A stretch of 64,000 bases of DNA from Pedobacter panaciterrae. Its GTDB lineage: Bacteria > Bacteroidota > Bacteroidia > Sphingobacteriales > Sphingobacteriaceae. The translations under genes were made by a program, and so were the position numbers. The stretch lies in contig NZ_JABMKW010000020.1 in NCBI RefSeq assembly GCF_013204795.1, positions 1,054,001 to 1,118,000 of the forward strand. Direction: 5' to 3'. The first letter of the stretch is position 1; each line of letters starts with the position of its first letter. Below are positions 9,076-19,200 of the stretch, piece by piece. The notes under the pieces were generated by a model. The model searched no databases and was not told where the DNA came from. It saw nothing but the letters and a program-made list of their open reading frames with translations.

Positions 9076-9957
9076 CTATTCTTCATCTAATAATTGTGCT
9101 TTTATATCATCCAGTTTCTTTGCTTCTTCTTTTGCCAGAACCGGGAATTTAAGGTTTAGCTTTTCGAATGTTTCGGCCAGTATATGGCTGATTGCCAATC
9201 GTGCATACCATTTCTGATCGGCCGGAATAATATACCATGGGGCGTTTTCTGTTGAGGTGGCTGTTATTGCCTCCTCATAAGCAGTCATGTATTGTTTCCA
9301 CAATTTGCGTTCTGCGATATCACCCGAAGCAAACTTCCAATTCTTTGCCGGATCATTTATTCTATCTAAAAACCGTTGCTTTTGCTCTTCTTTAGAAACA
9401 TACAGAAAGATTTTTATGATAACTGTTCCGTTTTCATTTAGGTGTTGTTCAAAATTCCTGATGCTGTCATAACGCTTTTTCCAGAAAGCATTGTCTATCT
9501 TTTTTACATCCTGATATCCGGGAATGTTTTCATTAAGTACATATTCGGGATGTACTTTGCAAACGAGGACGTTTTCATAGTGGGAACGGTTATGAATTCC
9601 TATCCTACCCTTTTCCGGCAGGGCTTTATAATGGCGCCATAGAAAATCGTGGTCGTACTCTTCGGAATTTGGAGCCTTAAAACTGTAGACCTGGCAACCC
9701 TGTGGGTTTAAGCCAGACATTACATGCTGTATGGCGCTATCTTTCCCGGCAGCATCCATCGCCTGAAAAATAATTAATACAGAGCGCGTATTTTCTGCAT
9801 ATAGTGTTTCCTGAGCAGCATTTAACTTAAGTTTAATCTCTTCCAGCCTTTCCTTTCCTTCTTCTTTCTCCAGATTCCCCCTGTAGCGGGTATCATAGTT
9901 TTTAAGGGATACTTTTTTTCTGGGTGCTGCCAAATACTGTTCTATTTCATCTTTCAT
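9076..9957 (-). CDS. PPK2-family polyphosphate:nucleotide phosphotransferase
   Basis: A 293-residue PPK2-family kinase that transfers phosphate between polyphosphate and nucleotides. Walker A reads QAMDAAGKDSAI (Lys72, Asp73), and the Walker B region reads GRIGIHNRSHYENVLV. The RSHYE-VLV form is typical of the polyphosphate:nucleotide phosphotransferase branch rather than the RSWYNRA form of the classical one-domain PPK2. A lid-like segment follows, with KEEQKQRFLDRINDPAKNWKF. Length is normal for the family. It is cytoplasmic. It converges on the serine hydrolase with no intergenic base, so its transcript must extend into the opposite gene. The preferred nucleotide cannot be read from the sequence. 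Confidence 0.88.
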   Translation of the reverse strand: MKDEIEQYLAAPRKKVSLKNYDTRYRGNLEKEEGKERLEEIKLKLNAAQETLYAENTRSVLIIFQAMDAAGKDSAIQHVMSGLNPQGCQVYSFKAPNSEEYDHDFLWRHYKALPEKGRIGIHNRSHYENVLVCKVHPEYVLNENIPGYQDVKKIDNAFWKKRYDSIRNFEQHLNENGTVIIKIFLYVSKEEQKQRFLDRINDPAKNWKFASGDIAERKLWKQYMTAYEEAITATSTENAPWYIIPADQKWYARLAISHILAETFEKLNLKFPVLAKEEAKKLDDIKAQLLDEE

Positions 9958-10059
9958 AAGCTACATGTTTAGCTAAATATAGAATAAAACTCAGAAAAAG
10001 CACTGCAGCCTCTGGATGATTTTTATCAAAAAGTACATTTCTTTAATCAAATTGGACAG

Positions 10060-10088
10060 TTTGCTTAAGTGTTTAATCTTTAAATTTG
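10060..10088 (+). promoter_or_regulatory. promoter of the GH43-like gene
   Basis: TTTG (10060-10063), a 17-base spacer and TAAATTTG (10081-10088) match the Bacteroidota TTTG-N17-23-TAnnTTTG promoter. The predicted start near 10094 leaves a leader of about 30 bases before the ATG at 10127. Confidence 0.65.
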
Positions 10089-10126
10089 GTTTATTCCTAT
10101 AGATAATAGTTAAACAATCGTGTTTC

Positions 10127-11698
10127 ATGTGTAATATGCAGTACTTCTTCAAAAAATCCAATTTAGCTGTGCTAATCCTGTTTACAATCGTCTTGTTGTC
10201 AGTAAGCGCTCATGGGCAAACAAAGGCTACTTTTCGGAATTTCAATGATGCTTTTGAACAGGTTACAAGGTTTAGTACGGTTGGAGAAGCCATTGATGCT
10301 CATGATGGAGAGATTGCATTTTTTGAAGGTGTTTATTACCTGTATGGCACAAGTTATGGGTGCGGTTTTCAATGGGGTAAAAAAGAAGCACCTTTTTGTG
10401 GATTTAAAACCTATACTTCGACAGACATGGTGCATTGGACAGACAAAGGTTTTTTATTTGATGCAAAGATTCCGCTGTGGCAGTCGAGGTGTAATGGAAG
10501 CACTTATGGCTGTTTTCGCCCGCATGTAATTTTTAACAAAAAGACTTCTTTATATGTACTATGGATTAATGTTTACGACAATGTTTCAGGATTTCGGGTA
10601 TTTACCAGTAAAAATCCTGCAGGTCCGTTTACTGAAGTTGCAGAACCAAAATTGGCGGTGAACGCAGATGCTCCTGCCGCTGGATTGAACAATGGTGATC
10701 ATGATACTTTTGTAGATAAAGACGGGACCGGCTACCTCGCCTATACCGATTGGAGATCAAAAGGGACAATAGTGATTGAAAAATTGAATGATGATTACCT
10801 GAGTGGCAGTGGAACAGTTACCAAAGCGATTACACCGGGGCAAACAGAAGCTCCTTCTTTATTTGAAAGAAAGGGGATTTATTACCTTACTTATTCAGAC
10901 CCTAACTGTGGCTATTGCGCTGGAACCGGTACCTCTTACCGAACGGCCAAAACACCGTTAGGCCCATGGTCTGAAGGAATTCAGATCAGTAATAATTCTT
11001 GCGGAGGCCAACCATCATTTGTTTCGCCGATAAAATTAACTTCGGGCATGATCTACCTCTACGGAAGTGACCTATGGAATAATGCTGCAAAAAATGAATC
11101 TCTTGCTAATTTTTACTGGGCACCTTTAAACTTTGCCGAGGATGGATCTATACTTCCGATGGTCTGTAAGAATGAGGTTACGCTTTCGCTTGCAACAGGC
11201 AGCAAGGGAAAACAGCAGGTGATTAAGGACGTGGATAATGATACGGGGATTAAAAACTTCAAAGGCTTTTGCGACATTAGTAATGAGATTCAACGTGGAC
11301 AGGGCTTTAGGGCAAGCCGCACAGGAATTCTGAATATCGTTTCGATTACTACATTCCAGAACAATGATCCTGATGCCGATCTGATTATAATGATGTATCA
11401 GGCAGATGCATCTTTACTTCCTGTTGGGAAACCGCTAAAAACCATTAACATCGCTAAAGATTCGGTGAGCTGGTCGCCCTCAAATGTTATCGTTCGTCCA
11501 GATATTCCTGTTGTGGCAGGCAACCGCTATGTTTTGGTGTTAAAATCTGCTTCAAAAAAAGGAGCTTATGGGTTCATGTATCATGATGAAGCTACTGAAC
11601 AAAATGCTGGTGCTTCTTACAGCTCGGATGGCGGTATCCATTATACAATTGAAAAGAATCGTAAAATAAAGTTTTTTACCACCATAAAACGGAAATAA
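10127..11698 (+). CDS. glycoside hydrolase family 43-like, secreted
   Basis: A 523-residue secreted protein; the signal peptide ends SAHGQ near residue 31. Residues about 50-350 are a five-bladed GH43-type propeller. The three acidic positions expected for the family are visible: EAIDAHDGEIAFFEG (Asp57/Asp60), NNGDHDTFVDKDGTGY and PGQTEAPSLFERKGIYY (Glu). Blade motifs such as YYLYGTSY, STDMVHW and YLTYSDP support this. A C-terminal beta domain from about residue 395 (GFRASRTGILNIVSITTFQN) resembles a carbohydrate-binding or DUF4082-type module. The enzyme is rich in Cys for this family (for example YGCGFQWGKKEAPFCG). No polysaccharide-utilisation genes adjoin it, so the substrate is unknown. 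Confidence 0.8.
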   Translation: MCNMQYFFKKSNLAVLILFTIVLLSVSAHGQTKATFRNFNDAFEQVTRFSTVGEAIDAHDGEIAFFEGVYYLYGTSYGCGFQWGKKEAPFCGFKTYTSTDMVHWTDKGFLFDAKIPLWQSRCNGSTYGCFRPHVIFNKKTSLYVLWINVYDNVSGFRVFTSKNPAGPFTEVAEPKLAVNADAPAAGLNNGDHDTFVDKDGTGYLAYTDWRSKGTIVIEKLNDDYLSGSGTVTKAITPGQTEAPSLFERKGIYYLTYSDPNCGYCAGTGTSYRTAKTPLGPWSEGIQISNNSCGGQPSFVSPIKLTSGMIYLYGSDLWNNAAKNESLANFYWAPLNFAEDGSILPMVCKNEVTLSLATGSKGKQQVIKDVDNDTGIKNFKGFCDISNEIQRGQGFRASRTGILNIVSITTFQNNDPDADLIIMMYQADASLLPVGKPLKTINIAKDSVSWSPSNVIVRPDIPVVAGNRYVLVLKSASKKGAYGFMYHDEATEQNAGASYSSDGGIHYTIEKNRKIKFFTTIKRK

Positions 11699-11794
11699 AA
11701 TCATAATCATAGAACAAGCTGGCTATTAATCGTTAACTATTAGGTATTAATAAGTTAATCATCAGCTTATAGCTTAAGGATACTTTAGCTAAGT

Positions 11795-13444
11795 ATGATA
11801 TCCTTAAAATTATCTGAAGACAGGTGTTATGAAGTGCTGATCTCGGTGCTGATTGCTATTAGCTTTTTTTCGTTATTTAATGAAGTGATGGAACCGGATG
11901 GAGCCTTATATGCCAGCATCTCTAAAAATATGATCCTGAGAAACGACTGGCTTAACCTTTATGTACATGGCAAAGACTGGCTGGATAAGCCGCATCTTCC
12001 TTTCTGGCTCGCTGCTGCAAGTTTTAAGCTTTTTGGGATATCTGCTTTTGCTTACAAACTCCCTTCATTTTTAATCAATCTGATGGGAACGTTTTATCTA
12101 TATCGTTTTACTGCAGATCATTTTAACAGAAAAACTGCCCTGATCAGTGCTATTATATTTCTGACAAGTTTGCACGTATTGATCTCCAATTCTGATGTAA
12201 GAGCAGAAGCTTATCTTGCGGCTTTTGTTACAGCGGCCATTTACCATTACGACAGGGCACGTCAAAAATCTTTTTTACATATTGTTGCAGGGTCTTTTTT
12301 TGCAGCCTGCGCAGTAATGGTTAAAGGGATATTTGTTCTGGTTCCGATATTTTGTGGTTTTATTATTTACTGGGCTATAACCAGACAATTAAAGGAATTG
12401 TTAAAACCGAAATGGTGGATCGCCATTACACTTATTTTAATTTTTATAACTCCCGAACTATATTCCCTGTATGTGCAATTTGACCTGCATCCTGAAAAAA
12501 CAGTATTTGGACAGCAAGGGGTATCAGGGCTTAGGTTCTTTTTCTGGGATAGTCAGTTTGGACGTTTCTTTAATACCGGCCCAATTAAAGGAAAAGGTGA
12601 TCTATCCTTTTTCCTGCACACTACTTTATGGGCGTTTTTACCCTGGTCTGTACTGTTTTATGTGGCGGTAATCAACTTATTTAAAAAATCTTTAAGAATT
12701 GTTCTTCCACCCGAAACGATTATCATCTGGAGTTCGGCATTTATTACCTTTTTGTTGTTTTCATTTTCTAAATTTCAGCTTCCACATTATATACTGGTCA
12801 TATTCCCTCAGTTTTCAATTATTACTGCCTTATATTTAATGAGGATCAGTGAAAAGAGGATCAAAACATTCCTTATTATACAAAATGTGATCTTCCTGAT
12901 TGTAGTTTTACTGCTTGGCACAATTGCAGTTTGTTTCAAATTTCAGTTTTATGGGGCGGCACTTGCAATTTTACTAATCGCCGCAGTTAGTACTTTTTTA
13001 CTGTTTAAAGGGGCATCCATTAAAACCATTGTAAGCAGAGGTGCAGTTTTATCAATTGGGATAATGAGCTTTCTTTACCTGTTCTTTTACCCTTCTATTT
13101 TAAAATACCAGTCGGGCATGGAAGCGGGCAAATGGCTGCAGGCAAACGACATAAAAGCCATCCCGGCTGTTTTCAGATATGACCATGCTTTCTCTTTTGA
13201 TTTCTATGCAAATAAAGAAGTTAAATATCTATACGACGATGCTGATCTTGAAGAGACAAAGGATCAAAAAGAAACGGTGATCTATACCCACGAATCTGAG
13301 CTGCCCTATCTCAAAAGCAAATACAATTTAGAAATACTGAAGCAATTTGATTATTACCACATCACCAAACTGAAAGCAAAGTTTATACTGGCAAAAAGCC
13401 GCCCCTCGGTTCTGGAACATTTTTATCTGGTGAAAATTAAATAA
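11795..13444 (+). CDS. ArnT/PMT-type glycosyltransferase, integral membrane
   Basis: A 549-residue inner-membrane glycosyltransferase of the ArnT/protein-mannosyltransferase (GT-C, PMT_2) type, which uses a polyprenyl-phosphate sugar. The first periplasmic loop carries NEVMEPDGALYASISKNM and WLDKPHLPFWLAAASFKLFG, the hallmark acidic and LDKPP-W motifs. About 10-12 hydrophobic helices follow. The C-terminal 110 residues form a soluble domain (KWLQANDIKAIPAVFRYDHAFSFDFYANK), as in ArnT. A near-consensus -7 element TACTTTAG sits just before the ATG. The acceptor, possibly lipid A or an envelope glycan, is not determined by the context. Confidence 0.82.
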   Translation: MISLKLSEDRCYEVLISVLIAISFFSLFNEVMEPDGALYASISKNMILRNDWLNLYVHGKDWLDKPHLPFWLAAASFKLFGISAFAYKLPSFLINLMGTFYLYRFTADHFNRKTALISAIIFLTSLHVLISNSDVRAEAYLAAFVTAAIYHYDRARQKSFLHIVAGSFFAACAVMVKGIFVLVPIFCGFIIYWAITRQLKELLKPKWWIAITLILIFITPELYSLYVQFDLHPEKTVFGQQGVSGLRFFFWDSQFGRFFNTGPIKGKGDLSFFLHTTLWAFLPWSVLFYVAVINLFKKSLRIVLPPETIIIWSSAFITFLLFSFSKFQLPHYILVIFPQFSIITALYLMRISEKRIKTFLIIQNVIFLIVVLLLGTIAVCFKFQFYGAALAILLIAAVSTFLLFKGASIKTIVSRGAVLSIGIMSFLYLFFYPSILKYQSGMEAGKWLQANDIKAIPAVFRYDHAFSFDFYANKEVKYLYDDADLEETKDQKETVIYTHESELPYLKSKYNLEILKQFDYYHITKLKAKFILAKSRPSVLEHFYLVKIK

Positions 13445-13758
13445 CAACACAGATGTGATCATCATCATGATTTCATGAATAATTGGGCTCCCAATTTATT
13501 ATCTTTGTTTATGTTTTTTGATGCATAAAGCCTAAATTCATAGTAATTCCAGATGCTGAGAACTGGTATTTGTGTTCTTATTTTCCTGATTAACAATTGT
13601 TTTATAAATCTTTTTGCACTCTCAATTATACGCTAAATAGAATAAAGCAACTTGAAATATCAAATCAACCAGTTTATTAATTAATTGTGTTTATTTGCAT
13701 TGCAAGTTTTAACACTATTTAACACTAACAGTTTTACGTTTTTTTTCATCTTTATCAC
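13445..13758. other. 314-base intergenic region before PBP1A
   Basis: No gene is seen here. A perfect inverted repeat (AATTGG-GCTC-CCAATT, 13481-13496) lies 37 bases after the glycosyltransferase stop and is followed by a T-rich stretch, so it may be a weak terminator. TATCTTTG at 13500-13507 matches the -7 box but has no well-placed -33 element. Two head-to-tail copies of TTTAACACTA occur at 13708-13727, about 30 bases before the PBP1A start. Confidence 0.5.
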
Positions 13759-16221
13759 ATGTTTAAAGAAATTCGCAATAAGTACATCCGTTATTCGAGC
13801 ATAGTTCTTTTTTGTATCATTATCTTCTTTTGTGCGTTGCAACTTAACTTTTTATGGTTATTTGGTTATTCTCCTTCCTCTAAAGATATAAAAGCCCCTA
13901 CCCTTCGTGTAGGCTCAGAATTATACACAGCCGACGGCAAATTAATTGGCCGCTATTACAAAGAAAACCGTACTCCGGTAAATTTTAATGAAATAGCACC
14001 AAGTGTAATTAATGCACTTGTAGCAACTGAAGACGTACGCTTTTACAGCCACATGGGCATCGATTTTCGCTCCTTGTTATCAAGTGGAATATCTACCGCT
14101 ACCGGCGATAAAAGAGGTGCAAGTACAATTACTCAGCAGTTGGCAAAAAATCTTTATCGCACACGTTACAATAAATCGCAAGGACTTTTAAGTCATATCC
14201 CGCTATTGCGGACGCTTATACCTAAGCTTAAAGAATGGCTCACGGCTGTTAAACTGGAATCTAATTATTCCAAAAACGACATCATAACCATGTACCTGAA
14301 TACTGTTTCTTTTGGGAACAATGCTTATGGAATAAAAACAGCTGCAAGAATATACTTCGATAAGCAGACAAACGAACTGGATATACCGGAATCGGCCTTA
14401 TTGGTAGGTATGTTAAAAGGTACCAGCTTATACAACCCTATAAAAAACCCTGATAGAGCATTAGAAAGACGCAACGTGGCTTTGGCTCAAATGAATAAAT
14501 ACAATTACATCAATGCTGCCCAGCTGGATAGTTTCAAAAACAAACCAATAAAGCTTAAAGAAGGACGTATTGATGAAGGCAGTGACGGCGATTCTTACCT
14601 AAGGGCTGCAGTGGATAAGTATCTGGAAAAATGGTGTGAAGATAATGGTTATGACCTTTATGAGGATGGTCTGAAAATTTATACCACAATAGATTCTAAA
14701 CTGCAAAAATATGCAGAGGAAGCTGTTTCAGAGCAGATGAAAGTTATTCAGAAAAGATTTTATAACGTTTGGGGCACGGAAGATCCATGGGAAGATTCGG
14801 AAAAGAAAAAAGTAGATTATCCTGAACGTGCGAAGAAAAACTTACCCATTTATGCGCTTCTTCAAAAGAAATTCAGCAATTCTCCTGATTCTGTAGAAGC
14901 TTATTTCAACAAGAAAAAGAAAATGAAAATCTTCACGTGGAAAGGCGATAGAGATACACTCTTTTCGACCATGGATTCCATCAGGTATTATGGTAAAATA
15001 ATGAATACCGGAATGATGACCATGGATCCATTTAATGGGAAGATTAAAGTTTGGGTTGGTGGTATTGATCATAAGTTCTTTAAATATGACCATGTAAATC
15101 AATCTAAAAGACAAGCGGGTTCTACCTTTAAACCATTTGCTTATTTAGCAGCTTTGGAATCAGGAATGAGTCCGTGTGATAAGTTTACGGACAAACCTGT
15201 CCGTATCTCTTACCAGGAAAATGGAAAGACAGAATATTGGGAGCCAAGAAATGCAGACTGGAGCAATAGCTATCGCGAAATGTCGCTGCGCTGGGCCATG
15301 GCTAAATCAGTAAACACCATTACTGCTCAGGTTACTGAAAAAGTAGGAGCGGAAAACGTGGTAAAATGGGCACATGAATGTGGTATTGACAGTCACCTGG
15401 CATCTGTACCTTCTGTGAGCCTTGGGCCAAATGATGTAACTGTATATGAAATGGTTAAAGCCTATGGGACCTTTTTAAATGGTGGTATCAAAACAGAGCC
15501 TATCCTTGTTGAAAAGGTTACTGACCTGGATGACAATGTGATTGAAGAATTTAAGCCGAAAACAAAAAGAACACTTACCGAAGAAATAGCCTGGTTAATG
15601 TTGTATATGCTTAGAGGTGGTATGGAAGAACCTGGTGGAACTTCGCAGGCGCTTTGGGAATGGGATTTATGGAAAAACAACAACCAGATTGGTGGCAAAA
15701 CAGGAACATCATCTGATTATGTTGATGCCTGGTATATGGGGGTTACTAAGGATCTGGTCACGGGTGTTTGGGTTGGCTGCGACGAGCGTACGGCCCACTT
15801 TAAAAACGGGGAAACCGGTGAAGGTTCAAGAACTGCCCTGCCTATTTTCGCAAAATTTATGGAAAAGGTTTATAAGGATCAAAGTACCGGATATACAATG
15901 GGACCTTTCCCTAAATCGAAAGTTAAAATTACCAGGGATATTGATTGCCCTACACCTCGATATACTGTTGACACAACAAGTACCGACAGCATGGCTGTAG
16001 ATTCTACGAATTTTGATGTTCCTGCAACTGAAGAAACACAACCTGTTCAACAGGATGTTGTAGTTCCTAAGCCCGAAGAAAATAAAACACCCGAACCTGC
16101 TAAACCACAACCGGCCACAGAAGCTCCCCTAACTAAAAAAGAAGAGCGTCAGTTAAAGAGAAAACAGCGCCAGGAAGAAAAGGAAAAAGAAAAAGAGAGA
16201 AAGAAAAACGAACAACAGTAG
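13759..16221 (+). CDS. penicillin-binding protein 1A, bifunctional peptidoglycan synthase
   Basis: An 820-residue class A PBP that polymerises glycan strands and cross-links peptides at the inner membrane. One N-terminal transmembrane helix (about residues 12-37) precedes a GT51 transglycosylase domain with catalytic Glu91 in ATEDVRFYSHMGID and the TITQQLAKNLY motif. The transpeptidase domain has the nucleophile STFK (Ser455), SVN (Ser517-Asn519) and KTGTS (Lys647). All catalytic motifs are intact. The C-terminal 85 residues are low-complexity, first Thr/Glu/Pro rich and then Lys/Glu/Arg rich. It is followed after 40 bases by the protease/TolB/Omp85 fusion gene and may be co-transcribed with it. 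Confidence 0.94.
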   Translation: MFKEIRNKYIRYSSIVLFCIIIFFCALQLNFLWLFGYSPSSKDIKAPTLRVGSELYTADGKLIGRYYKENRTPVNFNEIAPSVINALVATEDVRFYSHMGIDFRSLLSSGISTATGDKRGASTITQQLAKNLYRTRYNKSQGLLSHIPLLRTLIPKLKEWLTAVKLESNYSKNDIITMYLNTVSFGNNAYGIKTAARIYFDKQTNELDIPESALLVGMLKGTSLYNPIKNPDRALERRNVALAQMNKYNYINAAQLDSFKNKPIKLKEGRIDEGSDGDSYLRAAVDKYLEKWCEDNGYDLYEDGLKIYTTIDSKLQKYAEEAVSEQMKVIQKRFYNVWGTEDPWEDSEKKKVDYPERAKKNLPIYALLQKKFSNSPDSVEAYFNKKKKMKIFTWKGDRDTLFSTMDSIRYYGKIMNTGMMTMDPFNGKIKVWVGGIDHKFFKYDHVNQSKRQAGSTFKPFAYLAALESGMSPCDKFTDKPVRISYQENGKTEYWEPRNADWSNSYREMSLRWAMAKSVNTITAQVTEKVGAENVVKWAHECGIDSHLASVPSVSLGPNDVTVYEMVKAYGTFLNGGIKTEPILVEKVTDLDDNVIEEFKPKTKRTLTEEIAWLMLYMLRGGMEEPGGTSQALWEWDLWKNNNQIGGKTGTSSDYVDAWYMGVTKDLVTGVWVGCDERTAHFKNGETGEGSRTALPIFAKFMEKVYKDQSTGYTMGPFPKSKVKITRDIDCPTPRYTVDTTSTDSMAVDSTNFDVPATEETQPVQQDVVVPKPEENKTPEPAKPQPATEAPLTKKEERQLKRKQRQEEKEKEKERKKNEQQ

Positions 16222-16261
16222 TTTTTAATATTTATAAATTATAACCAATAATAGTCATACT

Positions 16262-19200
16262 ATGATCATGAACTCTACATTTTTGAGAAGGCTAATTCCA
16301 CTGCTGGTCTTCCTAATGATATCGGCTGTTTCCGTTCAGGCTCAATACTTTGGACAGAACAAGGTGCGGTATAAAAATGAGAAGTTTAAGGTGCTTCAAA
16401 CTCCACATTTTGAGCTTTATTATTATCTTAAAAATGAAAAGATGATCCAGAAATTCGCACAGGATGCGGAAACATGGTATAAAATGCATCAGGAGATCTT
16501 CAGAGATACATTCCTTAAAAAGAATCCGATAATCCTTTACAACAACCACCCTGATTTCCAGCAGACTACTGCTTTACAGGGTGAAATTGGAGTGGGTACA
16601 GGCGGTGTTACTGAGGCGCTTAAGAACAGGGTAATTATGCCTGTAATGGAGCTGAATAACCAAACCAGACACGTTTTAGGTCACGAGTTGGTTCACGCTT
16701 TTCAATACCATATCCTGCTTGAGAAAGATTCTATTGGTCTGGAAAACATCAGCCAGATTCCTTTATGGATGATTGAGGGTATGGCAGAATATCTTTCTGT
16801 TGGTAAAACCGATGCTTTTACCTCAATGTGGATGAGGGATGCGTTATTAAACAGAGATATTCCTTCATTAAAAGACCTTACCAATTCTAATAAGTACTTT
16901 CCGTATCGTTACGGACAAGCATTCTGGACTTTTGTAGGTTCTGTTTATGGCGATACGACTATTGTTCCTTTGTTTAAAGCCACAGCAAGATTTGGATATG
17001 AGAATGGATTAAAATATACCTTCGGATATGATGACAATACGTTATCAGGACTGTGGAAAAATGCGATAGAATCGCATTACCGTCCAATGTTAAAGTCTGA
17101 TAGTTCTCAGATCAAGATCAGCGGTACAAAAATTATCGACAACAAGAATGCGGGAAATATGAACGTGGCTCCTGCAATCAGTCCTGACGGAAAATACCTC
17201 TGCTTCCTTTCAGAAAAAGACTTATTTGGCATAGATCTCTTTTTAGCGGATGCCAAGACGGGAAAGATAATGCGAAAGCTAAGTAGTCAGGTAGCCAATT
17301 CGCATATTGATGATTTTAACTTTCTGGAATCTGCAGGTGCTTGGTCGCCGGATAGTAAGCAGTTTGCCTTTAGTATTTTTAGTAAAGGTAAAAACCAATT
17401 GATGGTGATCAATGTTGACAATGGAAGCGTTGCTTTAAGAACGGATATGGGTAATGTTGAGCAGTTTGGAAACCTTACCTGGGCACCAAATGGAGATGAT
17501 ATTGCATTCTCTGGAATGGTTGAGGGACAGAGCGATATTTTCACTTACAATATCAAAACGAAAACGGTAACTCCGATTACCAATGATGCTTATTCTGATT
17601 ATGCACCTAGTTATTCTCCTGATGGAAAAAAGCTCGTTTTTTCCTCAGATAGAGCTTCAATGATGAAAAACAGCAGCAATGCTGTACACCCGATCAACCT
17701 TTCAATATATGATATTGAAAGTAAGTCGTTAACAGATGTACCTGTATTCCCTGGTGCAAACAACTTAAATGCGCAGTTCTCTGGCGATAGCAAAAGGTTA
17801 TTCTTCTTATCTAACAGAGATGGTTTCAGGAATTTATATGAATATAATCTTGGCGATAATACCGCAAAACAACTTACCGACTACTTTACCGGTATTAGTG
17901 GTGTTACCGAATTCTCGCCAGCTATTTCAGTTTCGAGAAACGACGACATTATTTATAGCTACTATCGCTACCAGAGATATACTTTGTACAACTCTCCTGT
18001 CAGCAATTTCAAATCAAGACCGGTTGATGTAAATGAAGTGAATTTCGACGCTGCGATATTACCTCCAATGGAAAACACCGGGGTTGACATTGTAAATTCT
18101 AATCTTGGAAACTTTGAAAAGTTTGAAAAAACCCTTACTGATTCCATGAAACTGGTTCCATACAAACCAAAGTTCAAACTTGATTATCTGGCCAATAGCG
18201 GCGTTGGGGTTTCAACCAGTAGATTTGGAACTGGAGTTCAGGGTGGTATTGTAGGGATGTTCAGCGATATTTTAGGTAAAAATCAGATCATAGCCAACTT
18301 GTCTGTAAACGGCGAAATCTATGATTTTGGTGGCCTTGTAGGTTATATTAACCAGCAAAGCAGAATTAACTGGGGTTTTGCATTGTCGCACATCCCATAC
18401 ATTACTGGTTTTAGAGACATTGCGGCAGAACAAATTGATCAGAGTGATGGCAGTAAGCTAAATGTTATAAATGACAGAACAAATCTGATACGGACATTTG
18501 AAGATCAGATGCAGTTATTTGGTGCATATCCATTTAATAAGGTACATAGGTTTGAACTTGGCGGCGCATTTTCTCGTTATAGTTACCGCATAGATCGTAT
18601 AAGTAATTATTATGATGAAACAGGCTCATACTATCTTGGTTCTGAAAAGAAAAAAATACCAACAGATCAGGCTTCGCAGGAATTAGGTATACCATTTAAT
18701 TCATTTACTATTTTCCAGGCTAATGCATCATTTGTTGGCGATAACTCTATTATGGGGGTAACCTCTCCTCTTGATGGATTTAGATATAGAGTTGGAGCCG
18801 AGCAATATTTTGGCGATTACAGTTTCTCGGCCATCACGGTTGATTTAAGGAAATATGTGCGTGTTAAACCTTTCACCTTTGCAGCCAGAACTTATAACTA
18901 CATCAGGATTGGAAGAGATGGCGAAAACCTATACCCATTGTATGCAGGATATCCGTATTTAATAAGAGGTTACGAAGCGAACTCTATGTATAAGAGTAAT
19001 GATTTAGGAGGGAACTTCGATATCAATCAGCTATCTGGAAGTAAGATAGCAGTAGTGAACTTTGAAGTCCGCCTACCATTTACAGGCCCTAAAAAGTTAG
19101 CTCAAATACCTTCTAAGTTTTTATTTACTGATTTAAACCTGTTCTTTGATGCAGGATTAGCATGGGATGAAGATTCAAAAGTATCTTTCAAAAGCCAGCC

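Noticed and set aside
10212..10529. A 105-codon plus-strand frame inside the GH43-like gene
   Set aside because: Shifted frame across the conserved catalytic propeller; the main frame is clearly the coding one.
11716..11768. Nested short inverted repeats (AAGCTG/CAGCTT and TTAACT/AGTTAA) before the glycosyltransferase gene
   Set aside because: Arms are only six bases, widely spaced and A+T-rich; chance is the simplest explanation.
15617..16000. A 127-codon plus-strand frame inside PBP1A
   Set aside because: It is a shifted frame across the KTG region of a fully conserved transpeptidase and shows no independent signal.
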